Of a stretch of 64,000 nucleotides of DNA, positions 52,208 to 60,230 are shown piece by piece (the stretch's first letter is position 1; each line of letters opens with the position of its first letter). This DNA comes from Hymenobacter gummosus (GTDB taxonomy: Bacteria > Bacteroidota > Bacteroidia > Cytophagales > Hymenobacteraceae), in the NCBI RefSeq assembly GCF_003970915.1, contig NZ_RXOF01000002.1:1-64000 (forward strand), written 5' to 3'. The position numbers and the translations under genes were made by a program. The notes beneath the pieces are model-generated. The model was not told the DNA's origin, did not search any database, and was given only the letters and a program-made list of their open reading frames with translations.

Positions 52208-52873
52208 ATGAGCGAACCGCTTCCCGCCCCCATTCCCGCCGTGCTGCTGGCCGCCGGCGCCTCCTCCCGCATGGGCCAGCCCAAGCAGCTGTTGCCCTAC
52301 CAGGGCCGCACGCTGCTGCGCCACGCCGCCGAAACCGCCCTGGCCGCCGGCTGCAGCCCGGTCGTCATCGTGACCGGGGCCGTGCACGCGGCCCTGGCGG
52401 CCGAGGTGCGCGACTTGCCCGTGCAGCTGATTCACAACGAGGTGTGGGAAGCCGGCCTGGGCACCTCCATCGGGGTAGGGGTGCGGGCCCTGGAAGAGCT
52501 GGCCCCCGAAGCTGCCGCCGTGCTGCTGCTGCTCACCGACCAGCCCCTGGTGACGCCCGCGCTGCTGGGTGAGCTGCTCACGGCCTGGCAGCAAAGCGGC
52601 CTGCCCGTGGCCACCGCCTACGCCGATACCGTGGGCGTGCCGGCCATCTTCGGGCGGTTGGTGTGGCCGCAGCTGCTGGCCCTGCCCGCCGCCGCCGGGG
52701 CCAAGCCCCTGCTGGCCAAACTGGGCGACGAGCTGGCCACGGTGCCCTTCCCCGCGGCCGCCGTGGATGTGGACACGCCCGAGCAGTACCGGCAGCTGTT
52801 GGCCGGCGGCAGGGACCAGACGCCAGCTGACAACCAGTCCGCCAGTGCCCCGGCTGGCGCCCCAGCCGCGTAG
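52208..52873 (+). CDS. MobA/MocA-like nucleotidyltransferase for molybdenum cofactor
   Basis: 221 residues: 'AVLLAAGASSRMGQPKQLLP' is the nucleotide-binding start of MocA/MobA-type cytidylyl/guanylyltransferases; 'VLLLLTDQPLVTPALLG' carries the metal-binding aspartate. It adds CMP or GMP to molybdopterin for xanthine-dehydrogenase-family enzymes. Divergent from the hydroxylase operon, so functionally linked by context. The C-terminal ~25 residues are proline/alanine-rich and end inside repeat O, which supplies the TAG stop. Confidence 0.9.
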   Translation: MSEPLPAPIPAVLLAAGASSRMGQPKQLLPYQGRTLLRHAAETALAAGCSPVVIVTGAVHAALAAEVRDLPVQLIHNEVWEAGLGTSIGVGVRALEELAPEAAAVLLLLTDQPLVTPALLGELLTAWQQSGLPVATAYADTVGVPAIFGRLVWPQLLALPAAAGAKPLLAKLGDELATVPFPAAAVDVDTPEQYRQLLAGGRDQTPADNQSASAPAGAPAA

Positions 52874-53028
52874 CGGCGCCCCGTCAATAGACCAGAAAGA
52901 GGTAAAACGACCGAGCTCCGTAGGAGCGGCACCCGGCCGGCGTGGCTTAGGTGCCGCTCCTACGGAGCTCATTATTTCCCAATCGGTGCGGGACTATCGA
53001 CGTGGCGCCGCTACGCGGCTGGGGTGCC
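52857..53028. repeat. Nested inverted repeat O
   Basis: Outer arms GCGCCCCAGCCGCGTAGCGG... (52857-52880) and complement (53004-53028); inner arms CGAGCTCCGTAGGAGCGGCA... (52912-52934) and complement (52949-52971). Two unrelated arm sequences nested symmetrically. The outer left arm contains the MobA-like gene's TAG. Outer arm words are shared with repeat L's outer arm. Confidence 0.92.
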
Positions 53029-53123
53029 GATTAGTGGATGTATTGAAAATATTTCAGGGAACCAATGGTTGAGCTGTGCGGCTAGCTATATTCAGGTCTC
53101 CACAACCAATCATCTTTTCACTT

Positions 53124-53546
53124 ATGCCCATCGAATACTCGCTGGCGGAGCGCGGCAACCCCAGCAAACCCACTGACCCCAAGAAATTCTACGCCGCCGC
53201 CCGCTCCCAGGGCGACACCACCGTACGCAGCATTGCCGAGCGCATCAACCAGATGAGCACTGTCAGCACCATCGACGTGATGGCCGTGCTCGAAGCCTTG
53301 TTCCAGACGGTGCCGCAGGAGCTGGCCGAGGGCCGCATCGTCCGCTTCGGCGACTTTGGCTCCTTTTCCGTAACCCTGCAAAGCGAGGGCGCTGCCACCG
53401 AAAAGGAGTTCAACGCCTCGCTCATCAACAACGTGAAGGTGCAGTTCCGCCCCGGTAAGCTGTTCGATCAGGCCATGCAGGGCGCCGAGTTGCGCAAGGT
53501 GAGCGAGCCGTCGGCCGCTACCCTCAGAAAAGCCGCCCGCAAGTAA
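53124..53546 (+). CDS. HU-family DNA-binding protein
   Basis: 140 residues, the longer HU/IHF-like form of Bacteroidota: 'MSTVSTIDVMAVLEALFQTV' (helical dimer part), 'GRIVRFGDFGSFSVTL' (beta arm base), C-terminal basic tail 'AATLRKAARK'. Start at 53124 ('MPIEYSLAERGNPSKPTD'). Likely a nucleoid-associated protein. Flanked upstream by repeat O and downstream by a perfect terminator. Confidence 0.9.
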   Translation: MPIEYSLAERGNPSKPTDPKKFYAAARSQGDTTVRSIAERINQMSTVSTIDVMAVLEALFQTVPQELAEGRIVRFGDFGSFSVTLQSEGAATEKEFNASLINNVKVQFRPGKLFDQAMQGAELRKVSEPSAATLRKAARK

Positions 53547-53601
53547 GCGCGGCTCCGCGCCGCCCGTAGGCCGGTTTTCCGAATCGACCTATCGTTTTTG
53601 T

Positions 53602-53641
53602 AAAACGACCTATCGTTTCATCTGAAACGATAGGTCGTTTT
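53602..53641 (+). terminator. Perfect 19-bp terminator hairpin after HU
   Basis: AAAACGACCTATCGTTTCA, TC loop, exact complement ending in TTTT. A third copy of CGACCTATCGTTT lies just upstream in direct orientation (53585-53597). Confidence 0.88.
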
Positions 53642-53694
53642 GCTTTCGGCCCCGGCGTGCCACTCGGTACCGGTCATGGCGCCTTCGGTAACAG

Positions 53695-54270
53695 CTAGGC
53701 GTCGGGTAGCGCTAATAACTCAGCTTCCAGACGGCGAATCGCAGCTACGAGGTGTTTAAAACTCATTGACCGCTCGTTATCCAGCGCCAGGTACTTGCCC
53801 AACAGACGTGAATCCCGTACTTTCTGATAGGCCTGCGCCGTTAGCTTGCCCAGCTCCTGATCGGGGGCTTCCAGGTAATCAGGGGCGCGAAACTTGGCCC
53901 CGGCTTGTTGCTTCTGAAGCCCCCGCAGCCGCAACACCTTCTCCACCGCCGCCAGATCGGCCAGGTAAAACGTTTCCAGCGCCCGGCAAGCAATCCGCAC
54001 TATGGAAACCGATTCGCGGCACTTGTCCACCAATCGGGCTTTGATTACCCGGCAATCGGGGGCGCTATCCTGGTCGCGCATCACGATAAAGCGGGCTTCA
54101 GCGTTGATATAGTGGCGCAGTTTGCCCACCAACCGCTTTTCTAGGTCCTGTTTGCCTTCAAAGGGAATCAGGCGGACCTGGATGGAGGCATCGAGCAGGC
54201 GCGGCAGCAAGGTTTCCAGCAACGCCCGGGCGGAGGGCTCCTCCAGCAGAAAGACCAGTTCGCGTCTCAT
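53695..54270 (-). CDS. DUF4276-like, TOPRIM-type protein paired with an AAA ATPase
   Basis: 191 residues. An acidic N-terminal motif 'LVFLLEEPSARALLE' and 'FIVMRDQDSAPDCRVIK' (D-x-D) match the glutamate/aspartate arrangement of TOPRIM-like nucleases and the DUF4276 family. Overlaps the ATPase gene upstream by 4 bases (ATGA). Family knowledge: AAA_21-type ATPases next to DUF4276/TOPRIM proteins resemble a split OLD nuclease and the AbiL-type abortive-infection pair. Nuclease activity is inferred. Confidence 0.7.
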   Translation of the reverse strand: MRRELVFLLEEPSARALLETLLPRLLDASIQVRLIPFEGKQDLEKRLVGKLRHYINAEARFIVMRDQDSAPDCRVIKARLVDKCRESVSIVRIACRALETFYLADLAAVEKVLRLRGLQKQQAGAKFRAPDYLEAPDQELGKLTAQAYQKVRDSRLLGKYLALDNERSMSFKHLVAAIRRLEAELLALPDA

Positions 54271-55457
54271 CGGGGGTCGGCACCTTCAAAAAAACCTTCT
54301 TTCCAGAGGTAGCCCATCTGGTCGCCTTCGGCCATGTAGGCCGCCAGTTGCGGGTCTTCTTTGGCTAAGTGAATCTGGGTGCCCCCGGCTTCTTTTACCA
54401 GCCAGCAGACCTCTTCCAGGCGCACGGCATTTAGAAAGTCCGGCGAGTGGGTGGATACCAGCACCTGGCCGCCACGCTGCGAGTAGGCCCGGAATTCCTC
54501 GGCCAACTCGGCCATCAGGCGGGGGTACAGCTGGTTTTCGGGCTCCTCCACGCACAGCAACGGGTGCGGCTTCGGGTCATACAGCAGCACCAGATAGGCG
54601 AACATCTTGATGGTGCCATCGGAGACGTAGCGGTCCAGGAAAGGCGTTTTGAAGGAGCCGTCCTGGAAGCGCAGCGTGAGGTAGCCGTCCTCCGTCAGGC
54701 GCGGCTGCACGTCCTGGATACCGGGCACCCGCCGCGACATGGTTTGCAGAATCTTATCAAACTCGGGCCGGTGCTGCTCATATAGGTAACGAGCTACCAG
54801 CGGCAGGTTGTCACCGGTTTCCGACAGGTGCTCCGAGCTACCCGCGGCGTCCTTGCGGCCACGGGCGGCACTGATGTGGAAGTCCGATACGTGCCAGGAC
54901 TCAATAAGCTGTCGGAAGGCATTGGCCGCCTTGAACCGCTCAAATTGACCCAATCCTTTCACGGCTAGTACGTCGGGGGAATTCAGGGTCTGGGTTTCGC
55001 GGTCCAGTTCCTCGTCCGGCTTGTTGAAATCCTCCTCATTGGTAATAGCATAGCCGGTGCCGTTCTTGAAATCGAGGAAGTGGAAAGGTTTGCCATGCCG
55101 TCCACGCTTGTAACGCAGAATTTCACGCTTGACGTAGGGAGTGCCTTTGCGTTCGGCAATTTCGAGAATGTACGTTACCAGCCGTTCACTGCCAGTAATC
55201 AGCATTCGGTACTGAATTTCAATCAGAATGCTCTTGCCGTTGCTGTCGCGGCTGATGACTTCCTTGAACCGTCCGCGCTTGTCCAGAGCCGAGCGCACGT
55301 TATTCTTCAGACAGTCGTGCAGGAAACCGAAGACGTCAAACAGCGTGGATTTGCCCGTGCCATTAGCGCCGACTACTACCAGGAACGGTGGTATATCGCG
55401 CAGATGAATGTCGCGGAAGGTTTTGAAATTCTGTAGGCGAATGGATTCAATCTTCAT
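54267..55457 (-). CDS. AAA/SMC-type ATPase (AAA_21), probable defence module partner
   Basis: 396 residues from the ATG at 55457 ('MKIESIRLQNFKTFRDIHL'). Walker A 'VVGANGTGKSTLFD', signature-like 'VSDGTIKMFAYLVLLYD', Walker B 'LLCVEEPENQLYP', H-loop 'VLVSTHSPDFLNA'. The architecture is that of OLD/RecF-like ATPases. The gene is less GC-rich than its surroundings, suggesting transfer. Translationally coupled to the TOPRIM-like gene. Confidence 0.88.
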   Translation of the reverse strand: MKIESIRLQNFKTFRDIHLRDIPPFLVVVGANGTGKSTLFDVFGFLHDCLKNNVRSALDKRGRFKEVISRDSNGKSILIEIQYRMLITGSERLVTYILEIAERKGTPYVKREILRYKRGRHGKPFHFLDFKNGTGYAITNEEDFNKPDEELDRETQTLNSPDVLAVKGLGQFERFKAANAFRQLIESWHVSDFHISAARGRKDAAGSSEHLSETGDNLPLVARYLYEQHRPEFDKILQTMSRRVPGIQDVQPRLTEDGYLTLRFQDGSFKTPFLDRYVSDGTIKMFAYLVLLYDPKPHPLLCVEEPENQLYPRLMAELAEEFRAYSQRGGQVLVSTHSPDFLNAVRLEEVCWLVKEAGGTQIHLAKEDPQLAAYMAEGDQMGYLWKEGFFEGADPR

Positions 55458-55640
55458 CTGACCAACCAAACTAGGCACGGGAGTGAGAAACGAAAGATAG
55501 AGCAAATATCCACCAGAGTACAGCGGCAAAGGCTAGGAGGGCTTTATTGGTCACTTAGTGACATTATGCGCGGTCCACAACCGCCCCCGCCAATTCCCGT
55601 TATCTTGCCCGTTGCCAACCCTCTCACCTGCCAGAGCTAC

Positions 55641-57191
55641 ATGACCACTGCCGCCGCGCCCGCCGCCGATGCGGGCTTCGACAACGTACCCAAGGACGAC
55701 AAGCGCATCACCCGGGGCTGGACGTTCTACGACTGGGCCAACTCGGTGTACCCGCTGGTCATTACCAGCAGCATCTTTCCCATTTACTGGGGCTCGGTCA
55801 CCAAGGAAATCAGCCCGCAGACCGACGTGGTGAACTTCCTGGGCTACCAGGTGCCCGGCTCCTCGCTGCTCACTTACGCCATTTCGGCCGCCTTCCTGCT
55901 CATTGCCCTGGTCAGCCCCTTTCTCACGGCCCTGGCCGACTTTTCGGGCCGCAAGAAGCTGTTCATGCAGATTTTCTGCTACCTCGGGGCCGTATCCTGC
56001 GCCGCGCTGTACTGGTTCGACAAGACCACGCTGGTCGTTTCCACCTTCGTGTTCATTGCCGCCACGGTGGGCTTCTCGGGCTCCATCGTGTTCTACAACA
56101 GCTACCTGCCCATTATCAGCTCCGAGGAAAAGTACGACTCCCTGTCCGCCCGGGGCTTCTCCATGGGCTACATCGGCTCGGTGCTGCTGCTGGTCATCTG
56201 CCTGGTGCTCATCATGGGCCACCAGACGTTCGGCCTGGAAAAGGGCGAGGCTACCCGCATCGGCTTTCTGCTGACGGGCATCTGGTGGGCCGGCTTCGCG
56301 CAGATTCCCTTTGCTACCCTGCCCAAGGACCCGGGTAGGGGGCTTGGGGTCTTGGGGACTGAGGGGCTTGGGACGGCCACGAACAACCAAGACCCCAAGG
56401 ACCCGGGTAGGGGGCTTGGGGTCTTGGGGACTGAGGGGCTTGGGACGGCCACGAACAACCAAGACCCCAAGACCCTAAGCTCCCAAGACCCTGATAGAGG
56501 CTGGCTGCTCAACGGCTTCCGGGAGCTGGGCAAGGTGTGGGACCAGCTCAAGCACCTGCCCAACCTGAAACGCTTCCTGCTGGCCTACTTCACCTACAAC
56601 ATGGGCGTGCAGACGGTGATGTACGTGGCCACCATCTTCGGCGACAAGGAGCTGAAGCTGGATAGCACCGCCCTGATTACCACCATTCTGCTGCTGCAGC
56701 TGGTGGGCATTCTGGGTGCCTATTTGTTTGCCAAGCTCTCGGAGCGCATCGGCAATACCCGGGCCCTGAGCTGGTCGGTGGTTATCTGGTGCGGCATCTG
56801 CGTGGCGGGCTACTTCGTGCAGGCCGGTTGGTCGTTCTACGCCCTGGCCGCGGTTATCGGCCTCACCATGGGCGCCATCCAGAGCCTGTCGCGCAGCACC
56901 TACTCCAAGATTATTCCCGAAAACACGCCCAACACGGCCGCCTTCTTCAGCTTCTTCGACGTGACCGAGAAGCTCAGCATCGTGATTGGCACGTTCTCCT
57001 TCGGCTACATTGCCCAGCTCACCGGCTCGATGCGCAACAGCATTCTGGCCCTGATTGTGTACTTCATCCTCGGCCTCATCTTCCTGCTGACGCTGCGCGG
57101 CCGCAAGCTGCGCGAGCATACGGCCGGCCCCGAAGCCGTGGCGCCCCCGCTGGCCACGCCCAACGTGGGCCTGCCAGCCGCGGTGGAGTAA
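55641..57191 (+). CDS. MFS transporter (UMF1/Atg22-like) carrying an in-frame repeat insertion
   Basis: 516 residues from the ATG at 55641, about 12 membrane helices. N-terminal 'RGWTFYDWANSVYPLVITSS' is the signature of UMF1-type transporters. Between the sixth and seventh helices the cytoplasmic loop contains about 55-60 extra residues built from two exact 24-residue units ('KDPGRGLGVLGTEGLGTATN' + 'NQDP') and a partial third, encoded by a palindromic DNA repeat (56325-56480). Downstream 'GFRELGKVWDQLKHLPNLKR' resumes the family sequence. Ordinary family length is about 430-450. The frame is intact, so the protein is probably made. Confidence 0.88.
   Translation: MTTAAAPAADAGFDNVPKDDKRITRGWTFYDWANSVYPLVITSSIFPIYWGSVTKEISPQTDVVNFLGYQVPGSSLLTYAISAAFLLIALVSPFLTALADFSGRKKLFMQIFCYLGAVSCAALYWFDKTTLVVSTFVFIAATVGFSGSIVFYNSYLPIISSEEKYDSLSARGFSMGYIGSVLLLVICLVLIMGHQTFGLEKGEATRIGFLLTGIWWAGFAQIPFATLPKDPGRGLGVLGTEGLGTATNNQDPKDPGRGLGVLGTEGLGTATNNQDPKTLSSQDPDRGWLLNGFRELGKVWDQLKHLPNLKRFLLAYFTYNMGVQTVMYVATIFGDKELKLDSTALITTILLLQLVGILGAYLFAKLSERIGNTRALSWSVVIWCGICVAGYFVQAGWSFYALAAVIGLTMGAIQSLSRSTYSKIIPENTPNTAAFFSFFDVTEKLSIVIGTFSFGYIAQLTGSMRNSILALIVYFILGLIFLLTLRGRKLREHTAGPEAVAPPLATPNVGLPAAVE
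56325..56500 (+). repeat. 72-bp tandem repeat inserted in the MFS coding frame
   Basis: Units 56325-56396 and 56397-56468 are identical by my reading; a shorter relative follows to about 56500. Each unit contains an inverted pair CTTGGGGTCTTGG / CCAAGACCCCAAG, like the intergenic elements. 72 is a multiple of three, so copy number can change without breaking the frame. Confidence 0.9.
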
Positions 57192-57213
57192 AGGCATTGG
57201 AGCAAGTACAGCA

Positions 57214-57768
57214 ATGAACCTGCAAATGGATTTGCAACACGTTCGGGCCACCCAGCTGGCGGTAGTAGAGGCGCTGCAGGCAGCACTCGTAGCTTGGCAA
57301 GAACCCGAGGCATCCGAGGCACTTCACTTTGTGGCGGCGGATGTGCAGCGCGACGAATGGGTGCTGCTCGCCGCCGCGGGCTTACCCACCCAAGGCCGCT
57401 ACTTGTACGTGTTTGAAGTTGATGATGTGCAGACAGCCCTGCACGATTACCGTGCGTACCGGCAGCAGACGGGTCCTGGCAATCCGGGATTTTTATCCCG
57501 CTTCAACAACGCCCCTGTGCCAACCGGTACACTCTACGTGGGTAGTTCCAACGGGCTGCGGGAACGTTTTAAGATGCATCTGGGGTATTTTGACCCACGC
57601 ATGAGGACGTACGGGCTAAAGCTGCGCAAATGGCTGGTATCATCCACTCCGCGACTTACTTTCCGTTACTGCCGTCTGTCCAACGCCAATCAGGCCCTGA
57701 TGCAACTGCTGGAGGATGGGTTGTGGGAGTTGAGGCAGCCTGTTTTTGGTAAAAAAGGGAGTAGCTAA
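57214..57768 (+). CDS. GIY-YIG-like endonuclease domain protein
   Basis: 184 residues. C-terminal half fits GIY-YIG: 'TGTLYVGSSNGLRERFKMHL' (YVG in place of YIG, with the arginine) and 'ALMQLLEDGLWELRQPVFGK' (catalytic glutamate, with 'FGKKG' in place of the usual asparagine segment). The N-terminal ~100 residues are unassigned. It begins 22 bases after the MFS stop codon. Lower GC than its neighbours. Small stand-alone GIY-YIG proteins with such N-terminal parts occur in mobile and defence contexts. Confidence 0.6.
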   Translation: MNLQMDLQHVRATQLAVVEALQAALVAWQEPEASEALHFVAADVQRDEWVLLAAAGLPTQGRYLYVFEVDDVQTALHDYRAYRQQTGPGNPGFLSRFNNAPVPTGTLYVGSSNGLRERFKMHLGYFDPRMRTYGLKLRKWLVSSTPRLTFRYCRLSNANQALMQLLEDGLWELRQPVFGKKGSS

Positions 57769-57820
57769 TGGCAGCAAAGATGGGCGGTCAAGCGGCAGCA
57801 GACTGGCGTTGGGCACCCGT

Positions 57821-59494
57821 TTACCATTCCCCGTACACCTTCTCGCCCTGAATGTAGGTGCCCAGCACTTTCACGGCGCGCAGCTGCTCGGCCGGGGCGG
57901 TCATGATGTCCTGGTCGAGAATCACGAAGTCGGCCCACTTGCCGGGCGTGAGCGTGCCCTTCTGCCCGTCCTCGAAGGCGGCCCAGGCGGCCCACTCCGT
58001 CATGCCGCGCAGGGCGGCCTGGCGGCTGATGGCGTTTTCGGGCTGGAAGCCGCCCTTAGGGAAGTTCTTGGCGTCCTGCCGGGCCACGGCCGCGTGGAAG
58101 CCGAAGAGCGGGTTCAGATATTCCACCGGGAAGTCGGAGCCCAGGGCCAGGCGGCCGGTGGCGCGCAGCAGGTCCTGGTAGGCGTAGGCGGTTTTCAGCC
58201 GCTCGGCGCCCAGCCGTTCCCCGGCCCAGTACATATCGGAGGTGGCGTGGGTGGGCTGCACCGAGGGCACAATGCCGTAGCGCTGAAACTTGGCCACGTC
58301 GGCGTGGCTGACCACCTGGGCGTGCTCGATGCGCCAGCGCCGGTCGGTCTGCCCGCGCAGCACCTCGCCGTAGATGTCGAGCAGCAGGCGGTTGGCCGAG
58401 TCGCCGATGGCGTGGGTGTTCATCTGGAAGGGGCTGGCCGCCAAGCGCCGGGCCAGGTCGCGGTACTCCTTCACCGACGACAGCAGGAAGCCCGTCTGCC
58501 GGGGCTGGTCGGCGTAGGGGTGCAGCAGGCAGGCCCCGCGGGAGCCCAGCGCCCCGTCGGCGTACACCTTGAAGGAGTTGACGGTGAGCCGGTCGGTGCG
58601 GGTGGGGCCTTTTTTGAGGTAGTAGTCCACGTTGGCCGGCGAGGCGCTGACCATGGCGTCGAGGCGCACTTTCAGCTGCCCGGCCTGCTGCATCGAGTCG
58701 ATGCGCGCAATCTGGGCGGGCTCCAGGCCGGCGTCGGCCAGGCTGGTGAGGCCCAGGGCCAGGCACTCCTGCTGGGCCTGCAGCAGCAGCTTGGCCGCTT
58801 CGGCGGGCGTCGGCTCCGGAATCTTGCCCGACACCAGGTCCACCGCATTGTCGACCAGCAGGCCCGTGAGGCGGCCCTGGGCGTCGCGCTCAATCACGCC
58901 GCCGCTGATGGGCGTGCGGCTGGTCACGCCGGCCAAATCAAGCGCCTTCTGATTCACCAGCGCCGCGTGCCCGTCGACGCGAATGAGGAACACCGGCACG
59001 TCGGGAAACTGCCGGTCGAGCGAGTCTTTGCTCGGAAACTGCTTCGAGGGCCAGTCGTTCTGGTCCCAGCCGCGGCCGGTCAGCCAGAGGGCCTGCGGGT
59101 ACTGCCGCCGCTGGGCGCGCAGCTTCTGCAGCACCTCGTTCCAGGAGCCGGTGCCCACCAGCACGGCGTCGCGCAGGCCCAGGGCGTAGCGGTAGAAGTG
59201 GCAGTGCGCGTCGTAGAAGCCGGGGTAGATGAACTTGCCCCGGGCGTCGACCTCCTGCTGGCCCTGGTAGCGCCGCCGCACCTCGTCGGCCGAGCCCACG
59301 AAGCTGATTTTGCCGTCCTGCACCGCAAAGGCCTCGGCTTGGCTGAAGGCCGAGTCGACGGGGTATACGGTGGCGTTGTAGACCACCAGGTCGGCGGCGG
59401 TTTTCTGGGAGCCGGAGCAGCCGGTGAGGCCGGCCAGCAGGGGCAGGAGGGCAGCCGGCAGCCAGAGCTGCCGCGGGCGGAGCGGGCGAATCAT
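57821..59494 (-). CDS. YtcJ-like amidohydrolase lipoprotein
   Basis: 557 residues. Lipobox 'AGLTGC' with C26 indicates an outer-membrane or periplasmic lipoprotein. Amidohydrolase domain of the YtcJ/LAF3 type: metal site 'GFYDAHCHFYRYAL', carboxylated-lysine region 'SFKVYADGALGSRGACL', 'QMNTHAIGDSANR' , 'RIEHAQVV' and 'LALGSDFPVE'. Substrate not known; relatives hydrolyse amides and carbamates. TACCTTCG ends four bases before the ATG. Confidence 0.88.
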   Translation of the reverse strand: MIRPLRPRQLWLPAALLPLLAGLTGCSGSQKTAADLVVYNATVYPVDSAFSQAEAFAVQDGKISFVGSADEVRRRYQGQQEVDARGKFIYPGFYDAHCHFYRYALGLRDAVLVGTGSWNEVLQKLRAQRRQYPQALWLTGRGWDQNDWPSKQFPSKDSLDRQFPDVPVFLIRVDGHAALVNQKALDLAGVTSRTPISGGVIERDAQGRLTGLLVDNAVDLVSGKIPEPTPAEAAKLLLQAQQECLALGLTSLADAGLEPAQIARIDSMQQAGQLKVRLDAMVSASPANVDYYLKKGPTRTDRLTVNSFKVYADGALGSRGACLLHPYADQPRQTGFLLSSVKEYRDLARRLAASPFQMNTHAIGDSANRLLLDIYGEVLRGQTDRRWRIEHAQVVSHADVAKFQRYGIVPSVQPTHATSDMYWAGERLGAERLKTAYAYQDLLRATGRLALGSDFPVEYLNPLFGFHAAVARQDAKNFPKGGFQPENAISRQAALRGMTEWAAWAAFEDGQKGTLTPGKWADFVILDQDIMTAPAEQLRAVKVLGTYIQGEKVYGEW

Positions 59495-59498
59495 GCCG

Positions 59499-59506
59499 CG
59501 AAGGTA
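59499..59506 (-). promoter_or_regulatory. -7-like element TACCTTCG for the amidohydrolase
   Basis: Four bases before the start codon at 59494, as for the gene at 61409; implies a leaderless message. Confidence 0.4.
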
Positions 59507-59529
59507 AGCTCGCAGCCGGCTAACCCGTG

Positions 59530-59614
59530 CCAGGAAACACGTAACAGGTAATCGAGTGACCAGCTCACGAGGCTGGGCAAACCGTGCTGCCTGTTACGTG
59601 TCACGTGGCGCCTG
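59530..59614. repeat. Inverted repeat P (ACACGTAACAGG type)
   Basis: ACACGTAACAGG near 59537 pairs with CCTGTTACGTGT near 59591. It lies between the amidohydrolase start and the STAS-like stop. The related ACACGTAACCGG word occurs in repeat Q. Confidence 0.7.
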
Positions 59615-59626
59615 TCACCCCAAAAC

Positions 59627-60061
59627 TTACGCCACCTGCGCGTCCTGGCTGGCGCAGAGCTGCAGCCAGGCGCGGGCTTCGGCCTCGGTGGTGAAGCGGG
59701 CCAGCTGGTAGGGGCGCCGGTCGTAGTGGGAGAGGTCGGCGATGCGCGGGTCGGCCAGGGCGCCGGCCAGCTGGTGCGGGGCCATGAGCAGGGCAATGTA
59801 GGTGGTACCGCCGAGGCGCTTGGGCAGCTGCGGAAAGAATTGCTCGCGCATCCACTGCACGTCGCCGGCATCCAGGCCCACCCGGCGCGGGGTGGTATCC
59901 ACCAGCCAGAAGCGGCACTGGTGCTTTTCGGCCGCGTCGAGCATCCGGTCGTAGCCGCGGGCCAGCTCGAAGGGCATAACCATGCGTTGCCAGCAGCCCA
60001 CCAGCACGGCGGGCGTGGTTTCGTAGCGAAGGGTGAAGTAGTTGGGGGTAGGGGTAGACAT
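59627..60061 (-). CDS. STAS/SpoIIAA-like domain protein
   Basis: 144 residues, start at 60061 ('MSTPTPNYFTLRYETTPAVL'). The same small single-domain type as 492-920 ('GYDRMLDAAEKHQCRFWLVD', 'PYQLARFTTEAEARAWLQL'). No membrane segment. CAGCTTGC, a degenerate -7 element, is just upstream. Function unknown. Confidence 0.65.
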   Translation of the reverse strand: MSTPTPNYFTLRYETTPAVLVGCWQRMVMPFELARGYDRMLDAAEKHQCRFWLVDTTPRRVGLDAGDVQWMREQFFPQLPKRLGGTTYIALLMAPHQLAGALADPRIADLSHYDRRPYQLARFTTEAEARAWLQLCASQDAQVA

Positions 60062-60159
60062 GGGGCGCAAGCTGCAGGAGCAAGGGGTAAAAATACGGGA
60101 GCCCCGGCGTTTGCACCCCGAAGCTCCCTAAAAAAACTGCAATAGTTGCTGCGTTAAGG

Positions 60160-60227
60160 CTGACAACCAACACGTAACCGGTGACGGGTCGCAGGCACGG
60201 CCTTCGCGTCACCGGTTGCCGGTCAGC
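60160..60227. repeat. Inverted repeat Q (ACCGGTGACG type)
   Basis: GCTGAC...ACCGGTGACG on the left pairs with CGTCACCGGT...GTCAGC on the right, with a few unequal bases between. It ends four bases before the AMP nucleosidase stop codon. Confidence 0.7.
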
Positions 60228-60230
60228 TCA

